NCBI GenBank assembly: GCA_016302925.1 | Contig: JAEDMR010000032.1 | Span: 1-14,045 of the forward strand | Direction of reading: 5' to 3' | Length of the DNA stretch: 14,045 nucleotides | From: Bacillota bacterium | GTDB taxonomy: Bacteria > Bacillota > Clostridia > Peptostreptococcales > Anaerovoracaceae | Part shown: positions 6,736-12,849 of the stretch, piece after piece | Layout of the letters: every line of letters begins with the position of its first letter | How positions within the stretch are numbered: the first letter of the stretch is position 1 | Notes under the pieces: generated by a model | The model's database searches: none | Told to the model about the DNA's origin: nothing | What the model saw: the letters and a program-made list of their open reading frames with translations, nothing else | Translations under genes and position numbers: made by a program

Positions 6736-7452
6736 TCAAAGTGGTATCATTATATTATACCGTATTTCGTGCAAAAGTACCAGATAAATTCCTGCTGCCA
6801 GTGCAATATATGGCACCATGGGCTGCTGATCCGTGGGTTTCACCCTGCGCCGCAGAAGAAGATACACCAGATGACCCGCGCTGAGCAGGGTGGTCAGAAT
6901 GAACACCGGAATGATCCCGTCCAGACCGCAGCAGAGCCCCAATGCACCGAAAAGCTTGATGTCTCCGCCTCCAAGCGTATCCTTTCTGTAGATCAGCTTC
7001 CCCAGAATTCCGATCAGCAGCATGACGCCGAAGCCTGCCAGAGCGCCCCACAGTCCCGAAAGAGGGCCTCCCTCATGGAACGGGATGAATCCGCAGCCGC
7101 AGATTACCAGCAGCAGCACCAGCTGATCCGGCACGATCCGGTACTTGATATCGGCAATGGCCATCTCCAACAGCAGCCACACCGCCGCCAGAGCCGCAAC
7201 GCCGTAAACCGGATTCCGCATGGCAAGCCACACGGCCATCACAACAAACAGCCCGCTGAACACATACTTCCAGGGCGTGCTGCGAAGTCTCTGGACCGTG
7301 GGATGGAGCAGTTCCTCGTCCGGCTCCTGCCCGTAGTCACAGAGCCATCCTCCCGGTATGCGGTTAAAAAAATATACGGCGCCGTTTCCCAGAATCACCC
7401 CGGCGAAAATCGCAGCCAGGCAGGTCAGCAGCACCCGAATCACTTCATTCAT
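6736..7452 (-). CDS. Prepilin peptidase, A24 (type IV leader peptidase) family
   Basis: This 238-residue polytopic membrane protein has about seven hydrophobic segments. The two catalytic aspartates of A24 peptidases are in DIKYRIVPD (101-109, Asp101) and GGGDIK (161-166, Asp164). The C-terminal MVPYIALAAG (212-221) corresponds to the conserved final motif. The family cleaves leader peptides of type IV pilins and competence or secretion pseudopilins. The N-terminal cytoplasmic loop (about 31-60), where bifunctional PilD enzymes carry two CxxC pairs and methylate the pilin, has only one cysteine (Cys38), so the methylation step may be reduced or lost. GAGGGGG precedes ATG 7452, close to a good promoter. 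It is the first gene of the leftward operon; no pilin genes are visible nearby. Confidence 0.88.
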   Translation of the reverse strand: MNEVIRVLLTCLAAIFAGVILGNGAVYFFNRIPGGWLCDYGQEPDEELLHPTVQRLRSTPWKYVFSGLFVVMAVWLAMRNPVYGVAALAAVWLLLEMAIADIKYRIVPDQLVLLLVICGCGFIPFHEGGPLSGLWGALAGFGVMLLIGILGKLIYRKDTLGGGDIKLFGALGLCCGLDGIIPVFILTTLLSAGHLVYLLLRRRVKPTDQQPMVPYIALAAGIYLVLLHEIRYNIMIPL

Positions 7453-7476
7453 CGTTTACCCCCTCGTATTTCTACC

Positions 7477-7505
7477 ATTTTACCATTTACTGCCGCCCGG
7501 TGCAA
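7477..7505 (-). promoter_or_regulatory. Sigma-A promoter of the leftward operon (prepilin peptidase to GTPase-NYN)
   Basis: On the minus strand TTGCAC (7505-7500), a 17-bp spacer and TAAAAT (7482-7477) form a near-consensus promoter. The start site would be near 7470, giving a leader of about 18 bases that contains only the ribosome binding site. Gaps between the six genes downstream are at most 50 bp with no terminator, so this promoter could drive all of them. Confidence 0.7.
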
Positions 7506-7514
7506 GTATTCGCC

Positions 7515-7543
7515 TTGCCAAAACCCGTCCGATTTACTATAAT
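7515..7543 (+). promoter_or_regulatory. Sigma-A promoter of the LUD-domain gene
   Basis: TTGCCA (7515-7520), a 17-bp spacer and a perfect TATAAT (7538-7543) form a strong promoter with a start near 7550. Its -35 is 9 bp from the -35 of the divergent operon promoter, so one bound protein could affect both. A GGAGG (7589-7593) lies eight bases before the ATG at 7602. Confidence 0.8.
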
Positions 7544-7601
7544 ACTGTCATAAGACTATCATAACTTGATCGAAAGATTGTGAAAAACGGAGGAAAAAAA
7601 C

Positions 7602-8243
7602 ATGAACGAGATTAAAAAAATCCGCTACGGCCGGCTGGGACCGAAGGTAGCGGAAGCCCTGATAAAGAGAAATTTCGATGCCTGGTACTGCGAGGATGCC
7701 GACGCCGCCCTGGACAAAATCCTCACTCTCATCCCTTCCGATGCGTCGGTGGGCTACGGCGGATCTCTGACCATCAATGCCCTGGGATTAAAGGAGGCAC
7801 TCCGTGCCAGAGGGAACCGGATGTTTGAGCGGGATCTGGCCGCAAGCCCGGAAGAGAAAAACCAGATCGAACACCAGGCCCTCTCCGGCGACTGGTTCCT
7901 CATGAGCAGCAACGCCATCAGCGAAGACGGCCAGCTGGTGAATATCGACAACATCGGAAACCGGGTGGCAGCCCTGGTTTACGGCCCGGAAAACGTGCTG
8001 GTGGTAGCCGGCATGAATAAGGTGGTTCCGACGGCCGATGACGCCTGGACCCGTGCCCGCAGTACCGCCAGTCCGGAAAACATAGCCCGTTTCACCGGCA
8101 AGAAGACCCCTTGCGCCATCACCGGAGCCTGTGCCGACTGCAACAGCCCGGACTGCATCTGCAATCAGCTTGTGCTGACCCGCCGCTGCAATCCGCCGAA
8201 ACGGATCAAGGTGATCCTGGTGGGCGAAGACTTGGGCCTGTAA
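7602..8243 (+). CDS. LUD-domain (LutC/YkgG-like) protein with C-terminal cysteine cluster
   Basis: This 213-residue protein belongs to the LUD (lactate utilisation, formerly DUF162) family. Family features are the glycine-rich GYGGSLT (51-57) and SSNAISEDGQLVNIDNIGNRVA (102-123). Unlike LutC it ends with a cysteine cluster: Cys171, 177, 180, 185, 187 and 196 in the TPCAITGACADC...DCICN region, a pattern common in clostridial members that may hold a metal or Fe-S cluster. No LutA or LutB partners are adjacent, so a role in lactate oxidation is unproven. It is the only plus-strand gene, with its own strong promoter and a good ribosome binding site. It ends seven bases from the convergent transporter gene. 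I would call it a LUD-domain protein of unknown substrate. Confidence 0.82.
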   Translation: MNEIKKIRYGRLGPKVAEALIKRNFDAWYCEDADAALDKILTLIPSDASVGYGGSLTINALGLKEALRARGNRMFERDLAASPEEKNQIEHQALSGDWFLMSSNAISEDGQLVNIDNIGNRVAALVYGPENVLVVAGMNKVVPTADDAWTRARSTASPENIARFTGKKTPCAITGACADCNSPDCICNQLVLTRRCNPPKRIKVILVGEDLGL

Positions 8244-8250
8244 GCCGAAG

Positions 8251-9567
8251 TTAGATAAACTGGCTCACGATTACTGCGCACACTGCCAGCGGCACGTTAT
8301 AGCAGATGGCAGTCGGTACACAGGTATCCCAGATGTGGCTGTGCTGGCCGTCGGCATTGAGACCGGCGGTCGGCCCCAGGGTTGTGTCAGAAGCCGGAGA
8401 GCCTGCATCGCCCAGCGCTGCTGCTGCCGCAATCAGCATCACCGTTCCGCCTACAGAGAAGCCCATTTCCGCACAAAGCGGCACATAGAGCACGGCCAGA
8501 ACCGGAATGGTTCCGAAAGAAGTCCCGATGCCCAAAGTGATGATCAGACCGATAAGCATCATCATGACGGCGGCCAGCAGCTTGCTTCCTCCCATGAAGC
8601 CGAGGGAAATCTGTACCAGTTCTTCCACAGCACCGGTGGTGTTCATCACATTGGCATAACCGGCAGCTACCAGCATAACGAATGCAATCAGGCCCATGAT
8701 GGACAGTCCGTTTGCGATCACCGTATCCAAATCCTTCAGCTTGATGGCACCGAACAATACCATGATCAGAATGCCGGCCAGAGCGCCCAGCGGCAGAGAG
8801 TCGGTCAGCAGATTGATCACCAGCGTGCCCACTGCGGCCACCAGCGTCACCCAGTGTGCCGGCTGCATTTTCGGATTCGCCGCCTGGGCTGCGTCATGGT
8901 TATGGGCACCTGCGATTTCCAGATTCTCATAATGGCGAGGTTTACGGAAAACAAACAGCGCAATGGCCAGACCGATGATCATGGCTGCACCCAGCGGCCA
9001 GGTGTATTTCCATACATTGCCCACTTCGATTTCCATGCCGTTTGCGGTCAGATTATCCGAAATCAGTTCCTGGAAGATCCAACCGAACCCGAAGGGCAGG
9101 GCAATATACGGTGCTTTCAGACCGAAGGCCAGGGCACAGGCTGCACCACGTCGGTCCAGATTCATTTCATTCATCAGCGGCAGCAATGCCGGAATCAGAA
9201 TTGGAATGAACGCGATATGAACCGGGATCAGATTCTGAGAGCAGCAGGCAATCAGCGTCAGTACCACCAGCAGCATCAGTTTCCGCTTCCCGATCACATG
9301 GGATATTTTCAGGGACAAAATCTCCGTAATCCCCGTATATGCCATTCCTGCGGCCAGAATGCCAAGTAAGATATAGCTCAGTGCAGTCTGCGCGTTTCCG
9401 CCCATGCCGGAAATCAGCGTATTGATGGTATCTCCGAAGGACATGCCGGCGCTCACCCCAGCGACCATGGCAGAAATCAGCAGAGAAAGCAGTACGTTTA
9501 CTTTCAGCAGACATAAAATAATCAGCGCAGCTACGCCGATCACAATTGGATTCAATAATAACTCCAC
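8251..9567 (-). CDS. YuiF-like transporter of the NhaC / Na+:H+ antiporter superfamily
   Basis: The 438-residue protein is very hydrophobic, with about eleven or twelve membrane segments. The C-terminal signature LGDAGSPASDTTLGPTAG (386-403), followed by LNADGQHSHIWDTCVPT (404-419), is characteristic of the YuiF branch (COG2056) of the NhaC superfamily. Family members are annotated as Na+/H+ antiporters, and some as amino acid (histidine) carriers by regulon inference; the true substrate cannot be read here. The start codon is GTG (9567-9565) with AAAGGAG ten bases upstream, and I see no better ATG. The gene is monocistronic: a terminator lies upstream at 9634-9666, and the next gene downstream is convergent with a seven-base gap and no obvious shared terminator. 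Confidence 0.8.
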   Translation of the reverse strand: MELLLNPIVIGVAALIILCLLKVNVLLSLLISAMVAGVSAGMSFGDTINTLISGMGGNAQTALSYILLGILAAGMAYTGITEILSLKISHVIGKRKLMLLVVLTLIACCSQNLIPVHIAFIPILIPALLPLMNEMNLDRRGAACALAFGLKAPYIALPFGFGWIFQELISDNLTANGMEIEVGNVWKYTWPLGAAMIIGLAIALFVFRKPRHYENLEIAGAHNHDAAQAANPKMQPAHWVTLVAAVGTLVINLLTDSLPLGALAGILIMVLFGAIKLKDLDTVIANGLSIMGLIAFVMLVAAGYANVMNTTGAVEELVQISLGFMGGSKLLAAVMMMLIGLIITLGIGTSFGTIPVLAVLYVPLCAEMGFSVGGTVMLIAAAAALGDAGSPASDTTLGPTAGLNADGQHSHIWDTCVPTAICYNVPLAVCAVIVSQFI

Positions 9568-9633
9568 GTATTCTTTACTCCTTTCAATGATTAAAGTATT
9601 CTCACGCTATTCTACTAAAGCAAGTCCTGTGCC

Positions 9634-9666
9634 AAAAGAGAAAAACAGCTCCAGATGGGCTGTTTT
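9634..9666 (-). terminator. Intrinsic terminator (or attenuator) upstream of the YuiF-like gene
   Basis: On the minus strand AAAACAGC (9666-9659), a nine-base loop and GCTGTTTT (9649-9642) form an 8-bp stem. The T-rich tail TCTCTTTT (9641-9634) directly continues the T run of the stem. It lies 67 bp or more before the transporter start codon. Confidence 0.65.
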
Positions 9667-9748
9667 CCGCTTATTCTTGTACATGTTTTCAAAATTCGTC
9701 ACCTCAGGCGAACCGAAAACGTCGGGAGAACGGATTTTGTCGATTCAA

Positions 9749-9862
9749 TTATGAGTCACTTTCGGCCATATTCTCCTCCAGCTCGTCCGGAATGCCGTTA
9801 CCGTTGAGATCCTGCACCGAAGGAATGAACCGCCGGGCAAACCGCCCCTTCCCCTTTTGCAT
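9749..9862 (-). CDS. Possible 37-residue small protein with an EF-hand-like calcium loop
   Basis: This frame runs from ATG 9862 to TAA 9749. The first half is basic (QKGKGRFARRF, residues 2-12) and the second half acidic. Residues 18-29 read DLNGNGIPDELE, a full 12-position EF-hand/dockerin-type loop with Asp, Asn, Asn, Asp and Glu at positions 1, 3, 5, 9 and 12 and Gly at 6. About 70 % of third codon positions are G or C (26 of 37), in line with nearby genes. Against it, no Shine-Dalgarno sequence precedes the ATG, and it starts only some 20 bases after the thiolase terminator, with no good promoter between. It may be a real small gene flanked by two terminators, or the remnant of a larger calcium-binding protein gene. 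Confidence 0.35.
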   Translation of the reverse strand: MQKGKGRFARRFIPSVQDLNGNGIPDELEENMAESDS

Positions 9863-9873
9863 TTTATGCTCGT

Positions 9874-9906
9874 GATAATAAAAGAGCTGCCGGAAACCGG
9901 CAGCTC
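9874..9906 (-). terminator. Intrinsic terminator of the thiolase gene
   Basis: GAGCTGCCGG (9884-9893) and CCGGCAGCTC (9897-9906) form a perfect 10-bp GC-rich stem with a three-base loop. On the minus strand it is followed by TTTTATTATC. It lies 45 bp after the thiolase stop codon. Confidence 0.92.
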
Positions 9907-9950
9907 CTCAGATACTTATTTACCTCTGTTTGCTGATGTGAGGTTATTTT

Positions 9951-11132
9951 TTATTTTTCCACGATCAGTGCAGTACCCATACCGCCGCCGATGCACAGAG
10001 TAGCCAGACCAGTCTTGGCATCCTCTCTTCTCAGCATTTCGTAGATCAGGGAAATCAGGATTCTGCAGCCGGAAGCACCGATCGGGTGACCCAGAGCGAT
10101 TGCACCACCGTTTACGTTGGTCTTTTCCGGATCCAGACCCAGGTCTTTTCTTACAGCCAGAGACTGTGCAGCGAATGCTTCGTTTGCTTCTACCAGATCG
10201 ATATCCTTAATGGTCAGGCCGGCCTTCTTCAGAGCCTTTTCGGAAGCAGGAACAGGACCTACGCCCATGATGGAAGGATCTACGCCTGCGGAAGCATAGG
10301 ACTTGATGGTAACCAGCGGCTTAATGCCCAGTTCTTCAGCCTTTTCTTTTGCCATTACTACTACAGCAGCACCAGCATCATTGATACCGGAAGCGTTGGC
10401 AGCAGTTACGATACCGTCCTTCTTGAATGCCGGTTTCAGTTTTGCAACCTTATCCATAGTGGTGCCGAATTTCGGGAATTCGTCGGTATCGAAGATGATC
10501 GGATCGCCCTTCTTCTGCGGAATTTCTACCGGAACGATTTCATCCTTGAACTTACCAGCCTTGATGGCAGCTTCTGCTCTGTTCTGGGAGATTACGGAGA
10601 ATTCATCCAGTTCTTCTCTGGTGATACCCCACTGTTCTGCTACGTTTTCAGCGGTGATACCCATGTGGTAACCGTTGAATGCATCCCACAGACCATCGTT
10701 AACCATCATGTCTACCATCTGGGTGTTATTCATTCTTGCACCCCATCTTGCAGCCGGCATAGCGTATGCAGTTGCGGACATGTTTTCAGCACCGCCTGCT
10801 ACTACGATATCAGCGTCGCCTGCTTTGATGATCTGTGCAGCCAGTTCAACTGCTCTCAGACCGGAACCGCAAACCTTATTGATCGTCATTGCCGGTGTTT
10901 CGATTGGCAGGCCTGCATCTAAGGTCATCTGTCTTGCAACGTTCTGGCCCAGACCGCCCTGCAGTACAGCACCCATGATGACTTCGTCTACCTGTTCACC
11001 CGTAATTCCGGCTCTCTTTACAGCTTCCTTGATTGCTATAGCGCCCAGTTTTCTGGTAGGGATTCCCTTTAAGGAACCGCCAAAGCTTCCCATCGGTGTT
11101 CTTGCTGCGCTGACAATAACAACTTCTCTCAT
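9951..11132 (-). CDS. thlA: Acetyl-CoA acetyltransferase (biosynthetic thiolase)
   Basis: This 393-residue enzyme, the standard thiolase length, condenses two acetyl-CoA to acetoacetyl-CoA, the entry step to butyrate-type fermentation in clostridia. Catalytic residues are all visible: nucleophile Cys88 in NKVCGSGL (85-92), NEAFAAQ (317-323), His349 in GHPIGASG (348-355) and Cys380 in CIGGGMG (380-386). AAGGAGG lies ten bases before ATG 11132. All 14 arginine codons are AGA and many third positions are A or T, unlike the CGG-rich neighbours; this fits strong selection for high expression. The gene stands alone, with its own extended -10 promoter, a possible Rex operator and a strong terminator. 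No crt, bcd, etf or hbd genes are in view, so whether it serves fermentation or another pathway is not shown. Confidence 0.95.
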   Translation of the reverse strand: MREVVIVSAARTPMGSFGGSLKGIPTRKLGAIAIKEAVKRAGITGEQVDEVIMGAVLQGGLGQNVARQMTLDAGLPIETPAMTINKVCGSGLRAVELAAQIIKAGDADIVVAGGAENMSATAYAMPAARWGARMNNTQMVDMMVNDGLWDAFNGYHMGITAENVAEQWGITREELDEFSVISQNRAEAAIKAGKFKDEIVPVEIPQKKGDPIIFDTDEFPKFGTTMDKVAKLKPAFKKDGIVTAANASGINDAGAAVVVMAKEKAEELGIKPLVTIKSYASAGVDPSIMGVGPVPASEKALKKAGLTIKDIDLVEANEAFAAQSLAVRKDLGLDPEKTNVNGGAIALGHPIGASGCRILISLIYEMLRREDAKTGLATLCIGGGMGTALIVEK

Positions 11133-11190
11133 GTTTATGTATCCTCCTTAAATAGTAAGTTATAAGTTGTCGAACCCAATTCGTAGTTCC

Positions 11191-11219
11191 ATTAAAGCAC
11201 AGGAACCACAAAAAAGCAA
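11191..11219 (-). promoter_or_regulatory. Extended -10 promoter of the thiolase gene
   Basis: On the minus strand TTGCTT (11219-11214), a 17-bp spacer and TTTAAT (11196-11191) form the promoter. The -10 is preceded by TGC, i.e. the TGn extended -10 element. The start site would be near 11184 with a leader of about 50 bases that ends in AAGGAGG. Confidence 0.65.
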
Positions 11220-11226
11220 GGGTCAA

Positions 11227-11244
11227 TAGTTAAAAAAATAACAA
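11227..11244 (-). promoter_or_regulatory. Possible Rex (redox-sensing repressor) operator upstream of thiolase
   Basis: The minus strand reads TTGTTATTTTTTTAACTA. It matches 12 of the 14 fixed positions of the Rex consensus TTGTTAA-N4-TTAACAA. It ends 8 bp upstream of the -35 element. Rex responds to the NADH/NAD+ ratio and controls fermentation genes in clostridia. The site is A/T-rich, so a chance match is a real possibility. Confidence 0.4.
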
Positions 11245-11286
11245 TTCCCTTTGTCTTTTTTTTCATACATATTTATTTTACCATAT

Positions 11287-11314
11287 TTGCCGAAAAAGGC
11301 AACCCTTGCGGCAA
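11287..11314 (-). terminator. Possible terminator of the sirtuin-surE operon
   Basis: Read on the minus strand, TTGCCG (11314-11309) pairs with CGGCAA (11292-11287), with an inner AAGG/CCTT pair. A short alternative hairpin, GCAA-GGG-TTGC followed by CTTTTT, uses the same bases. It begins 7 bp after the DUF2156 stop. The tail after the large stem is not T-rich, so the call is weak. Confidence 0.4.
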
Positions 11315-11321
11315 TAGTAGT

Positions 11322-12275
11322 TTATTTAACGAAAGCCGCCTCGTATTTTTCTGCCAGCTTTACCGGCTTATAGGACAGCTTGGTCTGCCGCAGGTTTTCC
11401 ATGCCCATGTCTTCTTCCCGGTTGACATAAACCACATCCTCCGGGAGATGGCAGCAGAAGTCGTGATTGATTGCCTGGTAGATGCCCCGAAATTCCGGGT
11501 TGGCCTTCTCCACATGAACCAGCACCGATTCGTGACTGTTGGTTCTGGCAAATTCCCCGATGGTCACCGCCTCAATCTGACCATCGATGCGAATCACCCC
11601 CGAAAGCAGCCTTCCGGTATGCAGCAGGCTCAGAAGTTCATCGATGGCCCTCGTCTCCAGTTCCAGGATGGTCTTCCATTCCTCCGGCATTTCCAGCAGC
11701 CTCTGCTGATTGATCCGCTCCAGGAAATCCAGCACCTCCCGGGCCGTCTCCGGCGTGATTTCTTCATAAGTATAGTCATAGGTCCGCTGGAAATAGTTCA
11801 GATGGTTCTTCTTCTGGTGCAGCTTCCTGCCGGAGAGATTCACCAGGTCCTCCCGCAGATAGATATAGTCATCGTCATCCCTGTCGTGGATCAGTTCCAC
11901 CTGGCTGCCGTAAATCTCCTTCAGCAGGGATGCCAGGGATTCCGGGATCAGGGAGATTTCAAACCGCTTCCCCTTGCTCTCGAAAATCTTTCTTGCAGTA
12001 TCAATGGTTTCCCGCAGCTTGTCCTTCTCATAGATCCCCGTCCTGGTCAGAGGAAAGGACATGAAATACTCTTCCTCTTCGGTTTCCAGCGTACCAAGTC
12101 CGGCGACACAAAGGTAGTCGCCGATGACCTGCCACGTGATCTTATGGGTATCTCTCCAGATATAGTTGGCGATAAAGGTGTGGCTGGACGCCTGATAATC
12201 GTAGCCGTCGAAATATGCATCCAGCAGTTTCACGTCTTCTTCTGTCAAATCCTTAAAGTCTCTTTCAAAAATCAT
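11322..12275 (-). CDS. DUF2156 domain-containing protein (LPG synthase C-terminal-like, GNAT fold)
   Basis: The 317-residue protein has no membrane segment or signal and should be cytoplasmic. It matches the stand-alone DUF2156 family (COG4866-like), related to the C-terminal aminoacyl-transferase domain of MprF and to two-lobed GNAT/Fem folds. Recognisable blocks are GRKLHQKKNHLNYFQR (149-164), in the position of the substrate-binding loop, and NREEDMGMENLRQTK (285-299), followed by LSYKPVKLAEKY near the C-terminus. The substrate is unknown. The lack of the MprF membrane flippase half argues against lipid lysylation. TAGGAAAG, overlapping the stop of the upstream gene, serves as ribosome binding site 13 bp downstream of that gene, so it is the last member of the operon. 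Confidence 0.8.
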   Translation of the reverse strand: MIFERDFKDLTEEDVKLLDAYFDGYDYQASSHTFIANYIWRDTHKITWQVIGDYLCVAGLGTLETEEEEYFMSFPLTRTGIYEKDKLRETIDTARKIFESKGKRFEISLIPESLASLLKEIYGSQVELIHDRDDDDYIYLREDLVNLSGRKLHQKKNHLNYFQRTYDYTYEEITPETAREVLDFLERINQQRLLEMPEEWKTILELETRAIDELLSLLHTGRLLSGVIRIDGQIEAVTIGEFARTNSHESVLVHVEKANPEFRGIYQAINHDFCCHLPEDVVYVNREEDMGMENLRQTKLSYKPVKLAEKYEAAFVK

Positions 12276-12288
12276 CCTGTCTTCTTTC

Positions 12289-12849
12289 CTATTTTACGAT
12301 GGCGGAAATTGCCTTGAATTCCGGCGCTTTCGCGCTTTCCAGCATGTCATACAGCATGCTTTCATAGCTGCTGACAACGATGCCGGCCTTCTCCATGCGC
12401 CGCAGGGAGATCTCACGGTTTTCTCTGGTGCGGGACTGTACACAGTCTGCCGCAAGGAATACGTCAAATCCCATCTCCAGCAGGTCCAGTGCAGTCTGCT
12501 CCACACAGATATGGGTCTCACAGCCGGTGATAATTACTGCATTGCGGCCTTCCGTCTTTGCCTTGTTTACGGCCGCAAGAAATTCCTCATTTCCGCAGCA
12601 GCTGAAGGTCACTTTATCGATCGGTTCATATTCTCCCAGGGCTTCTGCCACTACCGGTACGGTCTCCCCCAGTCCGCGGGTGTACTGCTGGGTCACCACC
12701 ACCGGCAGTCCCAGCGCCTTCGCACCGCGAATCATCCGGGCGGTCTTCTCCTCCACGTCGTTTCTGTCATACATGGCCGGCATCAGTTTCTCCTGAAAAT
12801 CGATCACCACCAGCATCGCATGATTCTTCTTCAGTCTCTTTGTCATCAT
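12289..12849 (-). CDS. Isochorismatase-family cysteine hydrolase (ISOC1/2-like)
   Basis: This 186-residue protein is an isochorismatase-like cysteine hydrolase. The expected catalytic triad is visible: Asp17 in VVIDFQEKL (14-22), Lys79 in DKVTFS (78-83) and Cys115 in GCETHICVEQTALDLLEMG (109-127). The overall form is closest to the YcaC/ISOC1-ISOC2 branch, whose substrates are not known. The metal-binding DxH motif of nicotinamidase (as in TxDWHP) is absent; the matching segment reads VTQQYTRGLG (52-61), so PncA activity is not expected. The start ATG at 12849 overlaps the surE stop by four bases (ATGA); a second ATG follows immediately in frame. GGGGG lies about eight bases upstream. It is probably translated with surE. 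Confidence 0.85.
   Translation of the reverse strand: MMTKRLKKNHAMLVVIDFQEKLMPAMYDRNDVEEKTARMIRGAKALGLPVVVTQQYTRGLGETVPVVAEALGEYEPIDKVTFSCCGNEEFLAAVNKAKTEGRNAVIITGCETHICVEQTALDLLEMGFDVFLAADCVQSRTRENREISLRRMEKAGIVVSSYESMLYDMLESAKAPEFKAISAIVK

Larger units (their letters stand above)
9568..9950. other. 383-bp spacer between transporter and thiolase genes
   Basis: Read on the minus strand it holds the thiolase terminator (9906-9874), a possible 37-codon reading frame (9862-9749), a partly self-complementary stretch (about 9720-9680) and a second terminator (9666-9634). A weak promoter for the transporter gene follows: TTTGGC (9637-9632), a 16-bp spacer and TAGAAT (9615-9610). I found no T-box sequence (no GGTGG-ACCGCG block) and no riboswitch I recognise. 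If transcription starts before 9666, the second terminator would act as an attenuator for the transporter. Confidence 0.5.

Noticed and set aside
8335..9369. 344-codon open frame on the plus strand opposite the YuiF-like gene
   Set aside because: It is rich in His, Gln and Arg with no motif; the opposite frame is a clear transporter.
9568..9950. T-box or known riboswitch before the YuiF-like gene
   Set aside because: No T-box core (GGTGG-ACCGCG) and no other riboswitch core that I recognise on the minus strand.
12289..12849. Reading the isochorismatase-family protein as nicotinamidase PncA, pairing with the sirtuin
   Set aside because: The DxH metal-binding motif of nicotinamidases is missing (VTQQYTRG instead).
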